A stretch of DNA of 64,000 nt from Argopecten irradians (Eukaryota > Mollusca > Bivalvia > Pectinida > Pectinidae), in assembly GCF_041381155.1 (NCBI RefSeq), contig NC_091138.1, forward strand, positions 17,671,255-17,735,254. Direction: 5' to 3'. This document shows positions 37,001 through 47,689 of the stretch, one piece after another. Both the position numbers and the translations under genes were made by a program. The notes under the pieces are model-generated. The model did no database searches. It saw only the letters and a program-made list of their open reading frames with translations, and was not told where the DNA came from. Numbering within the stretch: position 1 is the stretch's first letter; each line of letters begins with the position of its first letter.

Positions 37001-40000
37001 CTTATCATGTGGCTACAGGTAAACACTAATGTAGTACTTATATTGAATCCTGTATAACAGGTGAGGATGTCCCACTTATCATGTGGCTACAGGTAGACAC
37101 TAATGTATTTATATTGAATCCTCTATAACAGGCGAGGATGTCCCACTTATCATGTGGCTACAGGTAAACACTAATGTATTAATATTGAATCCTCTATAAG
37201 GGTGAGGATGTCCCACTTATCATGTGGCTACAGGTAAACACTAATGTATTTATATTGAATCCTCTATAACAGGCGAGGATGTCCCACTTATCATGTGGCT
37301 ACAGGTAAACACTAATGTATTTATATTGAATCCTCTATAACAGGTGAGGATGTCCCACTTATCATGTGGCTACAGGTAAACACTAATGTAGTACTTATAT
37401 TGAATCCTCTATAACAGGCGAGGATGTCCCACTTATCATGTGGCTACAGGTAAACACTAATGTATTTATATTGAATCCTGTATAACAGGTGAGGATGTCC
37501 CACTTATCATGTGGCTACAGGTAAACACTAATGTATTTATATTGAATCCTCTATAACAGGTGAGGATGTCCCACTTATCATGTGGCTACAGGTAAACACT
37601 AATGTAGTACTTATATTGAATCCTCTATAACAGGTGAGGATGTCCCACTTATCATGTGACTACAGGTAAACACTAATGTATTTATATTGAATCCTCTATA
37701 ACAGGTGAGGATGTCCCACTTATCATGTGGCTACAGGTAAACACTAATGTATTTATATTGAATCCTGTATAACAGGTGAGGATGTCCCACTTATCATGTG
37801 GCTACAGGTAAACACTAATGTAGTACTTATATTGAATCCTGTATAACAGGTGAGGATGTCCCACTTATCATGTGGCTACAGGTAAACACTAATGTATTTA
37901 TATTGAATCCTCTATAACAGGCGAGGATGTCCCACTTATCATGTGGCTACAGGTAAACACTAATGTATTTATATTGAATCCTCTATAACAGGTGAGGATG
38001 TCCCACTTATCATGTGGCTACAGGTAAACACTAATGTATTTATATTGAATCCTCTATAACAGGCGAGGATGTCCCACTTATCATGTGGCTACAGGTAAAC
38101 ACTAATGTATTTATATTGAATCCTCTATAACAGGCGAGGATGTCCCACTTATCATGTGGCTACAGGTAAACACTAATGTATTTATATTGAATCCTCTATA
38201 AGGGTGAGGATGTCCCACTTATCATGTGGCTACAGGTAAACACTAATGTATTTATATTGAATCCTCTATAACAGGCGAGGATGTCCCACTTATCATGTGG
38301 CTACAGGTAAACACTAATGTATTTATATTGAATCTTGTATAACAGGTGAGGATGTCCCACTTATCATGTGGCTCCAGGTAAACACTAATGTATTTATATT
38401 GAATCCTCTATAACAGGTGAGGATGTCCCACTTATCATGTGGCTACAGGTAAACACTAATGTAGTACTTATATTGAATCCTCTATAACAGGTGAGGATGT
38501 CCCACTTATCATGTGGCTACAGGTAAACACTAATGTATTTATATTGAATCCTCTATAACAGGTGAGGATGTCCCACTTATCATGTGGCTACAGGTAAACA
38601 CTAATGTATTTATATTGAATCCTCTATAACAGGCGAGGATGTCCCACTTATCATGTGGCTACAGGTAAACACTAATGTATTTATATTGAATCCTCTATAA
38701 CAGGTGAGGATGTCCCACTTATCATGTGGCTACAGGTAAACACTAATGTAGTACTTATATTGAATCCTCTATAACAGGCGAGGATGTCCCACTTATCATG
38801 TGGCTACAGGTAAACACTAATGTATTTATATTGAATCCTCTATAACAGGCGAGGATGTCCCACTTATCATGTGGCTACAGGTAAACACTAATGTCTCTAA
38901 GTACTTATATTGCTGTATGACAAATTATACTACATCAGAATCCAACAGATTATTCTGAACTATAACTACAACTTTGATCGGGCGTTAGACATGTGGTAGT
39001 TATGTTCAGTGTCAATATATAGTCAAAATGCATGGAGAGTCAAAATACCTGTCATTATAGACAGGTGGTCATTATATACAGACAGTCGTTAGAGCAGGTT
39101 TGACTGTATTTTGAATGAAATTTGATTTTCAACCTTGTTTATCATAAATCAGTACTGAGTTATCAGTCTTCAATGTCTTCTCCTGAGCCCTAGACTGGCC
39201 ACTAGACCCTAGGTAAACTTCATAACTGGATTATCTACCCTGAGTTTGAAACTAGAATCTGTTATATCAAGAGACAAAAATAATCAAGCAATATTTTTGT
39301 GATAATTCTAATATTTTAGAGACTCCTGAGACCTAAACTGGCCCCTAGACACAAAGTTGCTGATAAGAATATTTCAGCTGGATTTTATTATTGGATTATC
39401 TCCCCTAGTTTGAAACTAGAATCGGACATATCAAGAGACAAAAATAATCAAGCAACATTTTGGTGATAATTCTAATATTTTAGATACTCCTGAGATCTAG
39501 ACTGGTCACTAGACCCAAAGATGTTGACTAGAATATTTCAGCTAAATTTTGTTACTGGATCATCTCCCCTAGTTTGAAATTAGAATTGAACAGATCAAGA
39601 GACAAAAATAATCAAGCAACATTTTGATGATAATTCCAAACATTATCCTAGAGACTGATGTCCAGTCTGCCTGAGCCCTAACATGAGACAGATAGTGTTT
39701 TAAGAACAAGTAAATAATTGACTATTAATTTTTTTAAGGGTGGCCCTGGAGGATCCTCCACTGGCTTTGGTAACTTTGAAGAGATCGGACCATTGGATGT
39801 TGATTTGAACTCACGTGGCACAACATGGGTATGTCCGATCATCTATGTGATAGATAAAGGAACTACAGAGTTTTGATAATGATTTATATGAAGCTTTGTG
39901 AATGTTCCCCCTCAAGTCATACATGCACTGATACATGCCAGTAGTCTGCATTAAATATTGTGAATTAGTCCATTCATTGATGTGTCTTTAGATGGCTGCC

Positions 40001-43000
40001 TTTTTGCCCCCCCCCCCTCCTCTCATTGAGTCCTCATAATTTGTAATCATTATCCATTGGTATCCACTAATTGATGATTATCGTCTTTTTGTCACCAGCT
40101 ATCCGTAGCCAGCCTCCTCTTCGTAGATAACCCTGTAGGCACTGGTTACAGCTATGTTGATAGTCTTGATGCTCTTACAACTGATGTCAACATGATAGCA
40201 AAGGACATGCTTGTATTGTTGGAATCTTTCTTCATGGAGTCAGAATGGGGTAAAAAGCACCAGGTAAACTACTACAGAAAATCCTAATTTAATTTTAGAG
40301 TGACAGCGACATTTAAATTCAGATTTATGTCAACCTTTCTTACCTTTTCTATACATGTTTTTGTCAATACAGATTTGGGACTACAAATGCCATACAAATA
40401 GTTTTTCATTCGGATTTATTTATCGTTTGTAATAATAGTACTTTTTATATCTGTTAAAGGGACAATTCAGTCTAAGAGAACATTAAATTTTGTACATATA
40501 TCGAAAAAAAAACATTTCTAATGGAAATTACATCGGTTTTACTGTGATATCCCAAAAAAGCCCATGGTGGTGAAATGCATGTGAAATGTTCAAACTCGCT
40601 CGCTGACGCCATTACACATTGTGGTCAAACATCTTGTATGCTGAACCCTGTCCCTTGCTGGAAGAGTAATGCAGCTTTTGTCTACAACGGTTCAAATCAC
40701 TCTGAAAGTAGTGTGGTTACCTTATAAGGTGAATTGTCTTGCCTAAAAAATCATTTTATCACCTCCTCAATGGTTATGTAGTTCATTTGTTTTGATCAAC
40801 GATTTGTAATTACAACAGTATCAATTAAAATACTAAACAATGACGTGGCATTTGTCAACACTTTGTGTTATATGTTTCTTAAGAAATGTAGAACAATACA
40901 TTTACCAGGTATGCCATATTTTGCTTCTTGGTTATGTTAAAAAATTAGTCTGAGTGAATTGTCCCTTCAATGTGAGTAAACCTAGCTGTAAGTGATTTAG
41001 AGATTAATACTTATCTTATTTTCTACATAAAGAAATTTTTTAGAAATTACAGTCAGACATGGGGCCGCTGTGGCTGAGTGGTTAAGATGTCACGACATAT
41101 AACCTCAAGCCCTCCACCTCTGGGATTCGGGTTCAAATCCTATGGGGGGCAGTTGCCAGGTACTGACCGCTGGTCGGTGGTTTTTCTCTGGTGGTACTCT
41201 GGCTTTCCTCCACCAACAAACCTGGCACGTCCTTATATGACCCTGGCTGTTAATAGGACGTTAAACTAATAAAACCAAAACAGTCAGACCTGTATTAAGA
41301 ATAATATCATCAAAAGGGCAAAGAAATGTGATTTTTATTTAACCGACATTAAGAAGCTGGTCTTTATACAGTAAAACATGTTTATATATAATGAACCTGT
41401 TTACAATAGATTCACGGTTATAACATAGTAATTTTCATTCCTCGTCAAGGTTCCTATATGACATTTGTAATGTAATAAGTGTAATTCAAACTATGCTTAT
41501 AACAAAGTGATTTTGTTGGTCCCCAGAGGTTCTTTATAATCATGCTTTACTGTACCGAGTTTTGCTTATTGATTAAACTACCAGCAGAAGACATTTACTA
41601 TGTAATCTTGTATGTCCATTAGAACTCTCCGTTCTACATATTCTGCGAGTCCTATGGAGGAAAGATGACCACCGCTATCAGTGATGTTCTCTACCAGGTC
41701 AGTTATCATATAGAGAGAAATCCTAAAGTTGATTAATAAGTTTTATCTGTGACTAAATTTAGAATTTATTATTTTGAAGGTAAGTGCAGTTTGTACCGCT
41801 TTGTGTTTATGTCCCAATGCTTTGTAGTAGCTGTACTTTTGTTCCTTTCTTTAAATGGATACATGTATATTCTTTTCAAGCTTCACTGGCAAACAATGCT
41901 TATTATTAAATTGGAAATATACTTACTTCAATTAAGTATATAGATTTTGAAGTCTGAATGAAGATATGATAATCAATGATTATTAAACCAATCTTATCAT
42001 TCCAAGAAGATTGATTTACACAAAACTTCATTGTTTCAGGCTATACAGAGAGGAGACTTACAATGTAACTTTAAAGGGTTGGCCCTTGGAGATTCATGGA
42101 TATCTCCAATAGATTCTATGCTAAGCTGGGGTCCATATTTACATACAAATGTAAGTAATTATTGGTATATATCGTCATTTGAGTATATGACTGAATTTAA
42201 CACACTAACATAATTTTTGGCCATTGTATCAATTCAATCCATTTATCATAATTGATAAATCTTTGACGTAATATTACATCTCAATTGCTGACAGAATACT
42301 GCAATGGCTAAGTATATAGGTTGATGATCGAGATTAAACCTACCTTTCATCTGGGGCCATTGAAAGTTATAACTCGCAATATAAAATAAGTTTAACCAGT
42401 ATAGTTTATATATGTATACAGCAGTCTTTTGATTTTAAATGTGCTACTACTTAAATGTATATAAATATTGTTATAATTTGTAATTTATTCATGCCAATAA
42501 TAAATATCAGCATTATAAAAGACTTTCAAATGCTATTAATCGAATGTAGAATATACCACTTACTGTTAATCTGATGTAGTATATTGCTATACCAGATATT
42601 TTTTAACAGCTAGTCTATTGTTCCATGTAGTATATCACTCAACTTTGCTAAGCCAAGGCTATGCAGCATGCTACTCTCTCTCTCAAAGGTGATTCCTGCA
42701 CTGGATACCCTTTGCTCACAAAGTTGTTTATCACCATATATTATACAGACATTTGGTGGACAGTCTATTGTAGATAAACATGGTTTATCCAAGATAAACG
42801 CCTCTGCCTACAAAGCATTAGAACTTATCAAGTCTGGACAATGGACGGAAGCGACTGACCAATTCAACAAATGTGAGGGGGTGGTGGAGGAGGCCTCTAA
42901 TGGAGTGAACTTCTACAATATACTGAAGTGGGGCTCTGACGAAAGAAGTAGCCTTGTACAGAGGAGTGGTAGGTTGTCTTGACCAATTTTCTGTGTTCCT

Positions 43001-46000
43001 ACTGTATAGTTGCTAATTATGGCAAGCCAATTTAACATTTATTGAAGGAGCAAGGTCTATCCCGTATTTAATCGAATTATATAAGATATCTTATATAATA
43101 ATATAAGATATCTTATATCTATATAAGATATCTTATAAAGTATATAACATATAAGATATCTCATATAGGATATAAGATATCCCATATAGGATATAAGATA
43201 TTTCATATATTATATAAGATATCTTATATCATTATGTATAAAAAATAAATAAGATATTCATATAGTATTTATGATATCTTATTTAATTTTCTATATAAGA
43301 TATCTTATATCATATATAAGATATCTTAATTAATATATAAGATATCTTATATTATTGAAATCTCGTTGCTATATAAGATATATTATATAGAATGAGATTT
43401 CGTAGCATTTAAAACCAGAAACTAATTTCTCCCTCGAGCATCATTCGGAGCACATTTTAGAATCGTTTGCAATGACAGAGATGGTACTGAAAGGGAGAAT
43501 CAACCGCTGTTTGGTTGCATTCAACGATGTATTGAAAACACTGAAGCAGTTAATTCCCATCACTCTAGTTGTCAATTCGAACATGGCGACAATAAATATA
43601 TTGGCTATAATGGTGACCTATCTATACATGCATACTTTTGTCTAGTTCAACCAAACACTTGATACTGGCGTGGCATGCGAAGCCAACAAGAGTCTGGCTG
43701 AACGAGTAACTGTACAGCTCTCTATGACTTCCGGGTAGGGAGACTTCATTTCTGGGCTTTTGTTGAAATCTCGTTCCTTTATAAGATATCTAATAAAGCA
43801 AGGAGATTTCAATTATATAAGATATCTTATATATTATATAAGATATCTTATATAGATAACTTAAATGAGATATCTTATATACGATATAAGATATCTTATA
43901 TAGGATTAATTAAAAAACATATGAGATATCTCATATATTATATAAGATATTTTATATTTCAATCAAGATATCTTATATATTTGCTGTGAAATAAGGATCT
44001 ACTTTGGGATCTACTTTGCTCTTTGAATAAATGTCATGTTGGCTTGCCATAGCTAATACTCACAGATTCATCCCAATTTGTGAAAATCAATATCTTCAGA
44101 AATACATCGAAATCATGATTTTACATATCAGAGTTTGTAAAATGAATGATTATTTAAAAGACTATATTATAATTCGCAAAATTAAACCCCTGCAAAAAAA
44201 GTTCCAAACAGTAAATCGAGAAATCTTACACCCGCAAAACTTTTATTATTTAAACAATTATACAGTATATCAAGAATTTGACAGTTCTCTTAAATTTTCC
44301 GTAGTCTTAAAGGGACATGAACCTAAATAAACTATGTAAATTTGAGTAAAACTTATATTTAAGACATGTCAGTTACTTTACTAAGTAATATATATCAGTT
44401 ATTGTGCAAATATGTCAAATAAAATAATTATTGTAATGGAAATTCCATCTTTCTGTATTTTAAATCGGCCCGGTTGAATTTTGTAGACTAAGTGAGATAA
44501 AAATAGTAGTGTTGAACTTTAGTGACCTCCATCAATGCACTGCACAAATTAAATGAATGTAAACAAAATGGTGGGTCAAAAACGTGGGTGAAAGGAACAC
44601 AAACGAATTCCGATTGAAAACAGATTATGACAAGAGTCAGTAACATGCACGATTGAGAAAGTAGGTAAATATAAATGGATTGCTGAAATGCAAGAGATGG
44701 GAGCAACTTCCCACATGTACATATTTGCAATAAGTCAAGAACCCCGCTTGGCGGTGCCCCGTCATAGGATAAGTCTCATTTGAATTTTGACTTATCATTC
44801 TTACGCAAATTACAAATTGTTTTATAACAAATATTAACAAATATGGCTTATTCTTCATATATCAACCATCGTAAATTAGAGAATAATCTTAAAACGTGTA
44901 AAAGTAATTTTCCTTGTCTTGTCAGCAAGTTTGTTGTTCATTATAACCTCGCTTTCGACCAGCTTTCGTTTTGTGTTCCAAAAATAGAATATGATGGTGT
45001 ATTTTTATCATTTTTGGGGTAGGTATTCCCCACATTTTCCTGTTGTTTTAGATTACCAATCATTGTACTAAAATATTCAATAAACATATGAAAATCATAT
45101 CTAAGCATACAGAACAACTTATTTAAGGTTCATGTCCCTTTAAGGGACCTTTATAAATTTTGTTTGATATAAATCTTAACTACTCTGACCAGTGGTAGCC
45201 ATTCTTCCTCATTAACACATGTCTTTGTAGTTTTGTAATCTAAATCAATCCGATTTCTTACAGATAAGCCAGAAATTCGAATATTGAGAGTTTTCCATGC
45301 AGACAAATTGACCACCTTGATGAATGGCCAAATCAGAGAAAAGTTGAAGATAATTCCACCTCATGTCAACTGGGGAGGTAATTAAATCATCCACAATGTT
45401 TTCAATCAATCATCTTGTTGATTACCAGAGATTATTAACTAAAAGAAATTAATATCTCCTGCGAGTCAAGACACTGAAGTCAGGCAATATAAAATTTTGT
45501 GTTAATTATTTCTATCTATTCAGTGAAATCTGCCTTATCCACCTTTGTACCATGTCTGATATAAAGCCCACCTGCTTATTAAAATTTTCTTAGGTTCACA
45601 AATGGTCATTTATAACACAATTTGACCTGTATATAAAGACCACTTGGCTATAGAGACCCATTCTCCCTCATGTGGTCTTTATAGACAGGTTTGACTGCAT
45701 GTCATTAATGGTAATTCATTGAGAATATGTTTTCTATTTTAGAACCAGTTTTGGAAAAAAAAAAAAAACCAAGAAATTTCTAGTCTAGGATGTGGCATGG
45801 CTTATTTATTAGTTGTACTGTATTGATGTACTGGTGATCAGTAATAAGTAAAAACATTTGTTATAAATTATAATTATAGGTCAGAGTGGAGAGGTGTTTC
45901 AGCACATGAAGGGAGATTTTATGAAACCTATTGTTAAGACAGGTATGTTAAACGGATAGATTAGTGTGTCTTATAGTGTAGTTCTACACTCTGAATGTCA

Positions 46001-47540
46001 CACACCTACACACATTGACTATATTGTATATTTTTATGGATCATTAAAAGGAATATTTCTTAAACGGGATAAACAAACTGAAATAGTTGTTGATTGATGG
46101 TGTATAAATTGATCTAGTAGCAGCTGCTAATATTCAAATATACCATTTTATAAAAATGATTTGTCATAGAATTCCTGCTTTTACTGTAATCACTGTGAAA
46201 CAACAATATTGCACTATAATTTTCCGTTGGCTTTCCAGTTAATAGATTGATTAACGAGACCAATCTACAGGTGGTTGTTTATACAGGCCAACTGGACCTC
46301 ATCTGCTGTACCCCAGGTAAGGCTTACAAAAGATCTTAGAAGTTCATCATAACATTAGAAATAACAGATCACCAGCTGTCAATTAAACCTCTGGGATACT
46401 GCACATAACTTTACAGTTTGTATTGTGTATTCTATGACGTTTGCTGCAACATTTAATGGAAACATGTGCGTATCCCAGCGCAATGTGTGGCTTCAAACTG
46501 CCTGGCGATCAGTCATGCAGTTGTCTCTTGAAAAATGACCTCTGATATTCAGATATATTGAATCCTAGTATTCAGTTGAACCTACTTACTAATATAATTT
46601 GAACTCTGCTTGATTTGAAATGAAATTGAATCTCTTCCATGAAAATTTGGAAATATTAAATTATATTTATGGGGACTTTCAATATTATTACCAGATACAA
46701 ATTAATTGCTATATGTTGTTATATTATGTCTGGTGTACAAAATGTGAATGTAACTGTTCAGGTACAGAGAAATGGGTGGAGACTCTGGACATTTATCCCC
46801 AGTTCTACAATACATCCAGAGAAAGTATACCAGACCCTGTGACTGGCCTCACGTCAGGGTTTGTGAAAACTTACAAAAACTTTGCAATGTACTGGATTCT
46901 AGATGCTGGACACATGGTAAGTATTATGTTATAATGTCTATTATGTGTAAATATACAGGCATGCCGCTGATAATGTAACATTGTATAGAGGAAATGAAAA
47001 CTGATAAATCTTTCATTACCATCTGATATTTCTGTTTTTGCTATCTGTTATCTGCCCTTGTGGGTAGGTATTGAGTGTGACGTCATCTGTTTGTGAGCGT
47101 AATGTCATACTTTTAGGAGAAAATGATGTGAATTTTGCTCTCAAAATAATGCCATCACTTTGGATACCTATGTGGGAGGTAACTTTTTAAGATGGAATAT
47201 TCATGACAAATTGCATGTAATTCTTAAAAAAGTTAGACAGATTGTGAAAATTTCTTAATATTGTTTCAATACCTTCATGAATGAGTTTAGAAAAGAAGAT
47301 CAATGTCCCACACTTTATTGCTATACACTCAGATTGATAAAAGTGATTTATAACTCTAACTTTTTACTCTTGCTACAGGCACCAAAGGACAATGGAAATA
47401 CTGTGCTTGACATGGTCAAGAGAGTGACAACGAGTCATGAGCGCAGATCCTACAGGAGGCTCTATAACTTTGCAGCTTGGATACTTAAGTGGTCAAGAAA
47501 CTTACATCATAAAAAGTTAATTATCTTCAATAACTATTAG
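31063..47540 (+). CDS. SCPEP1: Serine carboxypeptidase SCPEP1 (retinoid-inducible serine carboxypeptidase)
   Basis: Twelve exons with matching phases: 31063-31129, 34142-34275, 39739-39828, 40099-40263, 41623-41697, 42040-42150, 42764-42968, 45264-45377, 45880-45942, 46239-46316, 46762-46916 and 47379-47540; 472 residues against about 452 in vertebrates. Exon 1 encodes a hydrophobic signal peptide (LFETLSIWLICTCIALP). Family signatures follow in order: WLQ-GGPGGSSTGFGNFEEIGPLD (split by intron 2), FVDNPVGTGYSYV, the nucleophile Ser in ESYGG, GDSWISP and SWGPYL, the Asp in GQLDLI, and the His in AGHM. The triad is complete, so this should be a secreted or lysosomal S10 serine peptidase that trims C-terminal residues. 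The C-terminus runs about 30 residues past the usual end and is basic. Intron 2 carries a large array copied from exon 2. Confidence 0.95.
31290..33100. repeat. Degenerate AAGGTCA-rich repeat in SCPEP1 intron 1
   Basis: Loosely periodic text built on CCTCTGAAGGTCACAGGAAG. AGGTCA occurs at about 31681, 31720, 31793, 31900, 31999, 32037, 32488, 32573, 32855 and 33002, with many TGGTCA variants; two more lie near 33721 and 33768. An old minisatellite is the simplest view. Confidence 0.65.
33389..33627 (-). mobile_element. Truncated TTAA MITE joined to a SINE tail
   Basis: 33389-33553 is a reversed, truncated member of the AGATGCTCCACCGC family. Directly after it, CCTGGCACGTCCTTACATAA ... TTAATAGGACGTTAAAC-like text (33554-33627) matches the 3' end of the SINE at 41059, in plus orientation. 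Confidence 0.65.
33958..34050 (+). repeat. Dispersed repeat family, fragment
   Basis: Partial copy of the 16722/27653/45527 family (TATTAAGAGACCGCTTTTC ... CAGATTCCACTGTA), 90 bp before SCPEP1 exon 2. Confidence 0.5.
34227..38894 (+). repeat. 71-bp minisatellite derived from SCPEP1 exon 2 and its splice donor, about 65 copies
   Basis: The first unit is the last 49 bases of coding exon 2 (TGAATCCTCTAAAACAGG..., 34227-34275) plus the first bases of intron 2. It then repeats to 38894 as 71-bp units, with 74-bp variants (TAGTACTTATA) and a few short units lacking the CTATAACAGGTGAGGAT part. Every full unit keeps CTACAG|GTAAAC, the natural donor. Most also carry ACAG|GTGAGG, where the true exon has ACAGGCGAGG. 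Units are nearly identical, implying recent amplification or homogenisation. Confidence 0.97.
39160..39670. repeat. 164-bp tandem repeat, about 3 copies
   Basis: GAGACAAAAATAATCAAGCA recurs at 39271, 39435 and 39599 within units that include CTCCCCTAGTTTGAAA. Still within SCPEP1 intron 2. Confidence 0.8.
40458..40966. mobile_element. TTAA-associated TIR element, AGGGACAATTCA type
   Basis: AGGGACAATTCAGTCTAAG on the left and CTGAGTGAATTGTCCCT on the right bound 509 bp; the left flank is TTAA and the right is TCAA, a one-base-diverged target site. No ORF. Confidence 0.75.
41059..41279 (+). mobile_element. Intact tRNA-derived SINE
   Basis: Pol III A-box region TGGCTGAGTGGTTAAG and B-box GGGTTCAAATCC (41129-41140) are followed by a body with CCTGGCACGTCC and TTAATAGGACGTTAAAC and a short A-rich tail. 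ACAGTCAGAC is repeated exactly before (41049-41058) and after (41280-41289), a 10-bp target duplication. The head resembles a class II tRNA (Leu/Ser-like). An ORF across it is incidental. Confidence 0.92.
41369..41554. mobile_element. TIR element (CAGTAAAACA family), long copy
   Basis: ACAGTAAAACATG at the left pairs with CATGCTTTACTGT at the right; interior AACCTGTTTACAA / TTCTTTATAA also pairs. Relative at 17140-17225. Confidence 0.6.
43070..43410. repeat. ATAAGATATCTTAT palindrome array, left block
   Basis: Repeated self-complementary 14-mer ATAAGATATCTTAT separated by AT-rich linkers, in SCPEP1 intron 7. Confidence 0.85.
43780..43985. repeat. ATAAGATATCTTAT palindrome array, right block
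   Basis: Same motif as the block at 43070-43410. The 370 bp between the blocks is non-repetitive and bordered on both sides by GAAATCTCGTT. Confidence 0.85.
44311..45139. mobile_element. 829-bp TTAA element, AGGGACATGAACC type
   Basis: TIRs AGGGACATGAACCTAAATAA and its inverse (TTATTTAAGGTTCATGTCCC, then T) are each flanked by TTAA (44307-44310 and 45140-45143). No transposase is recognisable; short ORFs inside are not convincing. Non-autonomous piggyBac/Kolobok-type element (inference). Confidence 0.85.
45527..45706 (+). repeat. Dispersed repeat family, copy 3
   Basis: Same order as 16722-16886: CTGCTTATTAAAATTTTC ... CCTGTATATAAAGACCACTT ... TTTATAGACAGGTTTGACTG. Confidence 0.7.
47047..47184. 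mobile_element. GTTATCTGCCC MITE in SCPEP1 intron 11
   Basis: Ends GTTATCTGCCC and GGGAGGTAAC; uninterrupted relative of 17578-17884 and 52050-52189. Confidence 0.65.
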
Positions 47541-47689
47541 TTTGGCTACAAAAATATTGTTTTATCAGCATGCTGATCTAATGTACTTCCTTAGGTGATT
47601 TGCACATTTCAATGTTCCAATTTCCATTCACTGAATGTCTATGTTACTATTTTCCCAAGCATGTCAAATGATTGCCTAAAGTTATATGT

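Noticed and set aside
34227-38894. CRISPR-like reading of the regular 71-bp array
   Set aside because: The units are tandem without unique spacers and derive from a host exon; the DNA is eukaryotic.
41059-41140. Functional tRNA gene
   Set aside because: The A and B boxes are good, but the sequence continues into a SINE body and tail and is flanked by a 10-bp target duplication.
41078-41269. 63-residue ORF
   Set aside because: Lies entirely within a tRNA-derived SINE with Pol III boxes and target duplications.
42610-42792. 60-residue minus-strand ORF
   Set aside because: Antisense to SCPEP1 exon 7 (42764-42968) and its upstream intron.
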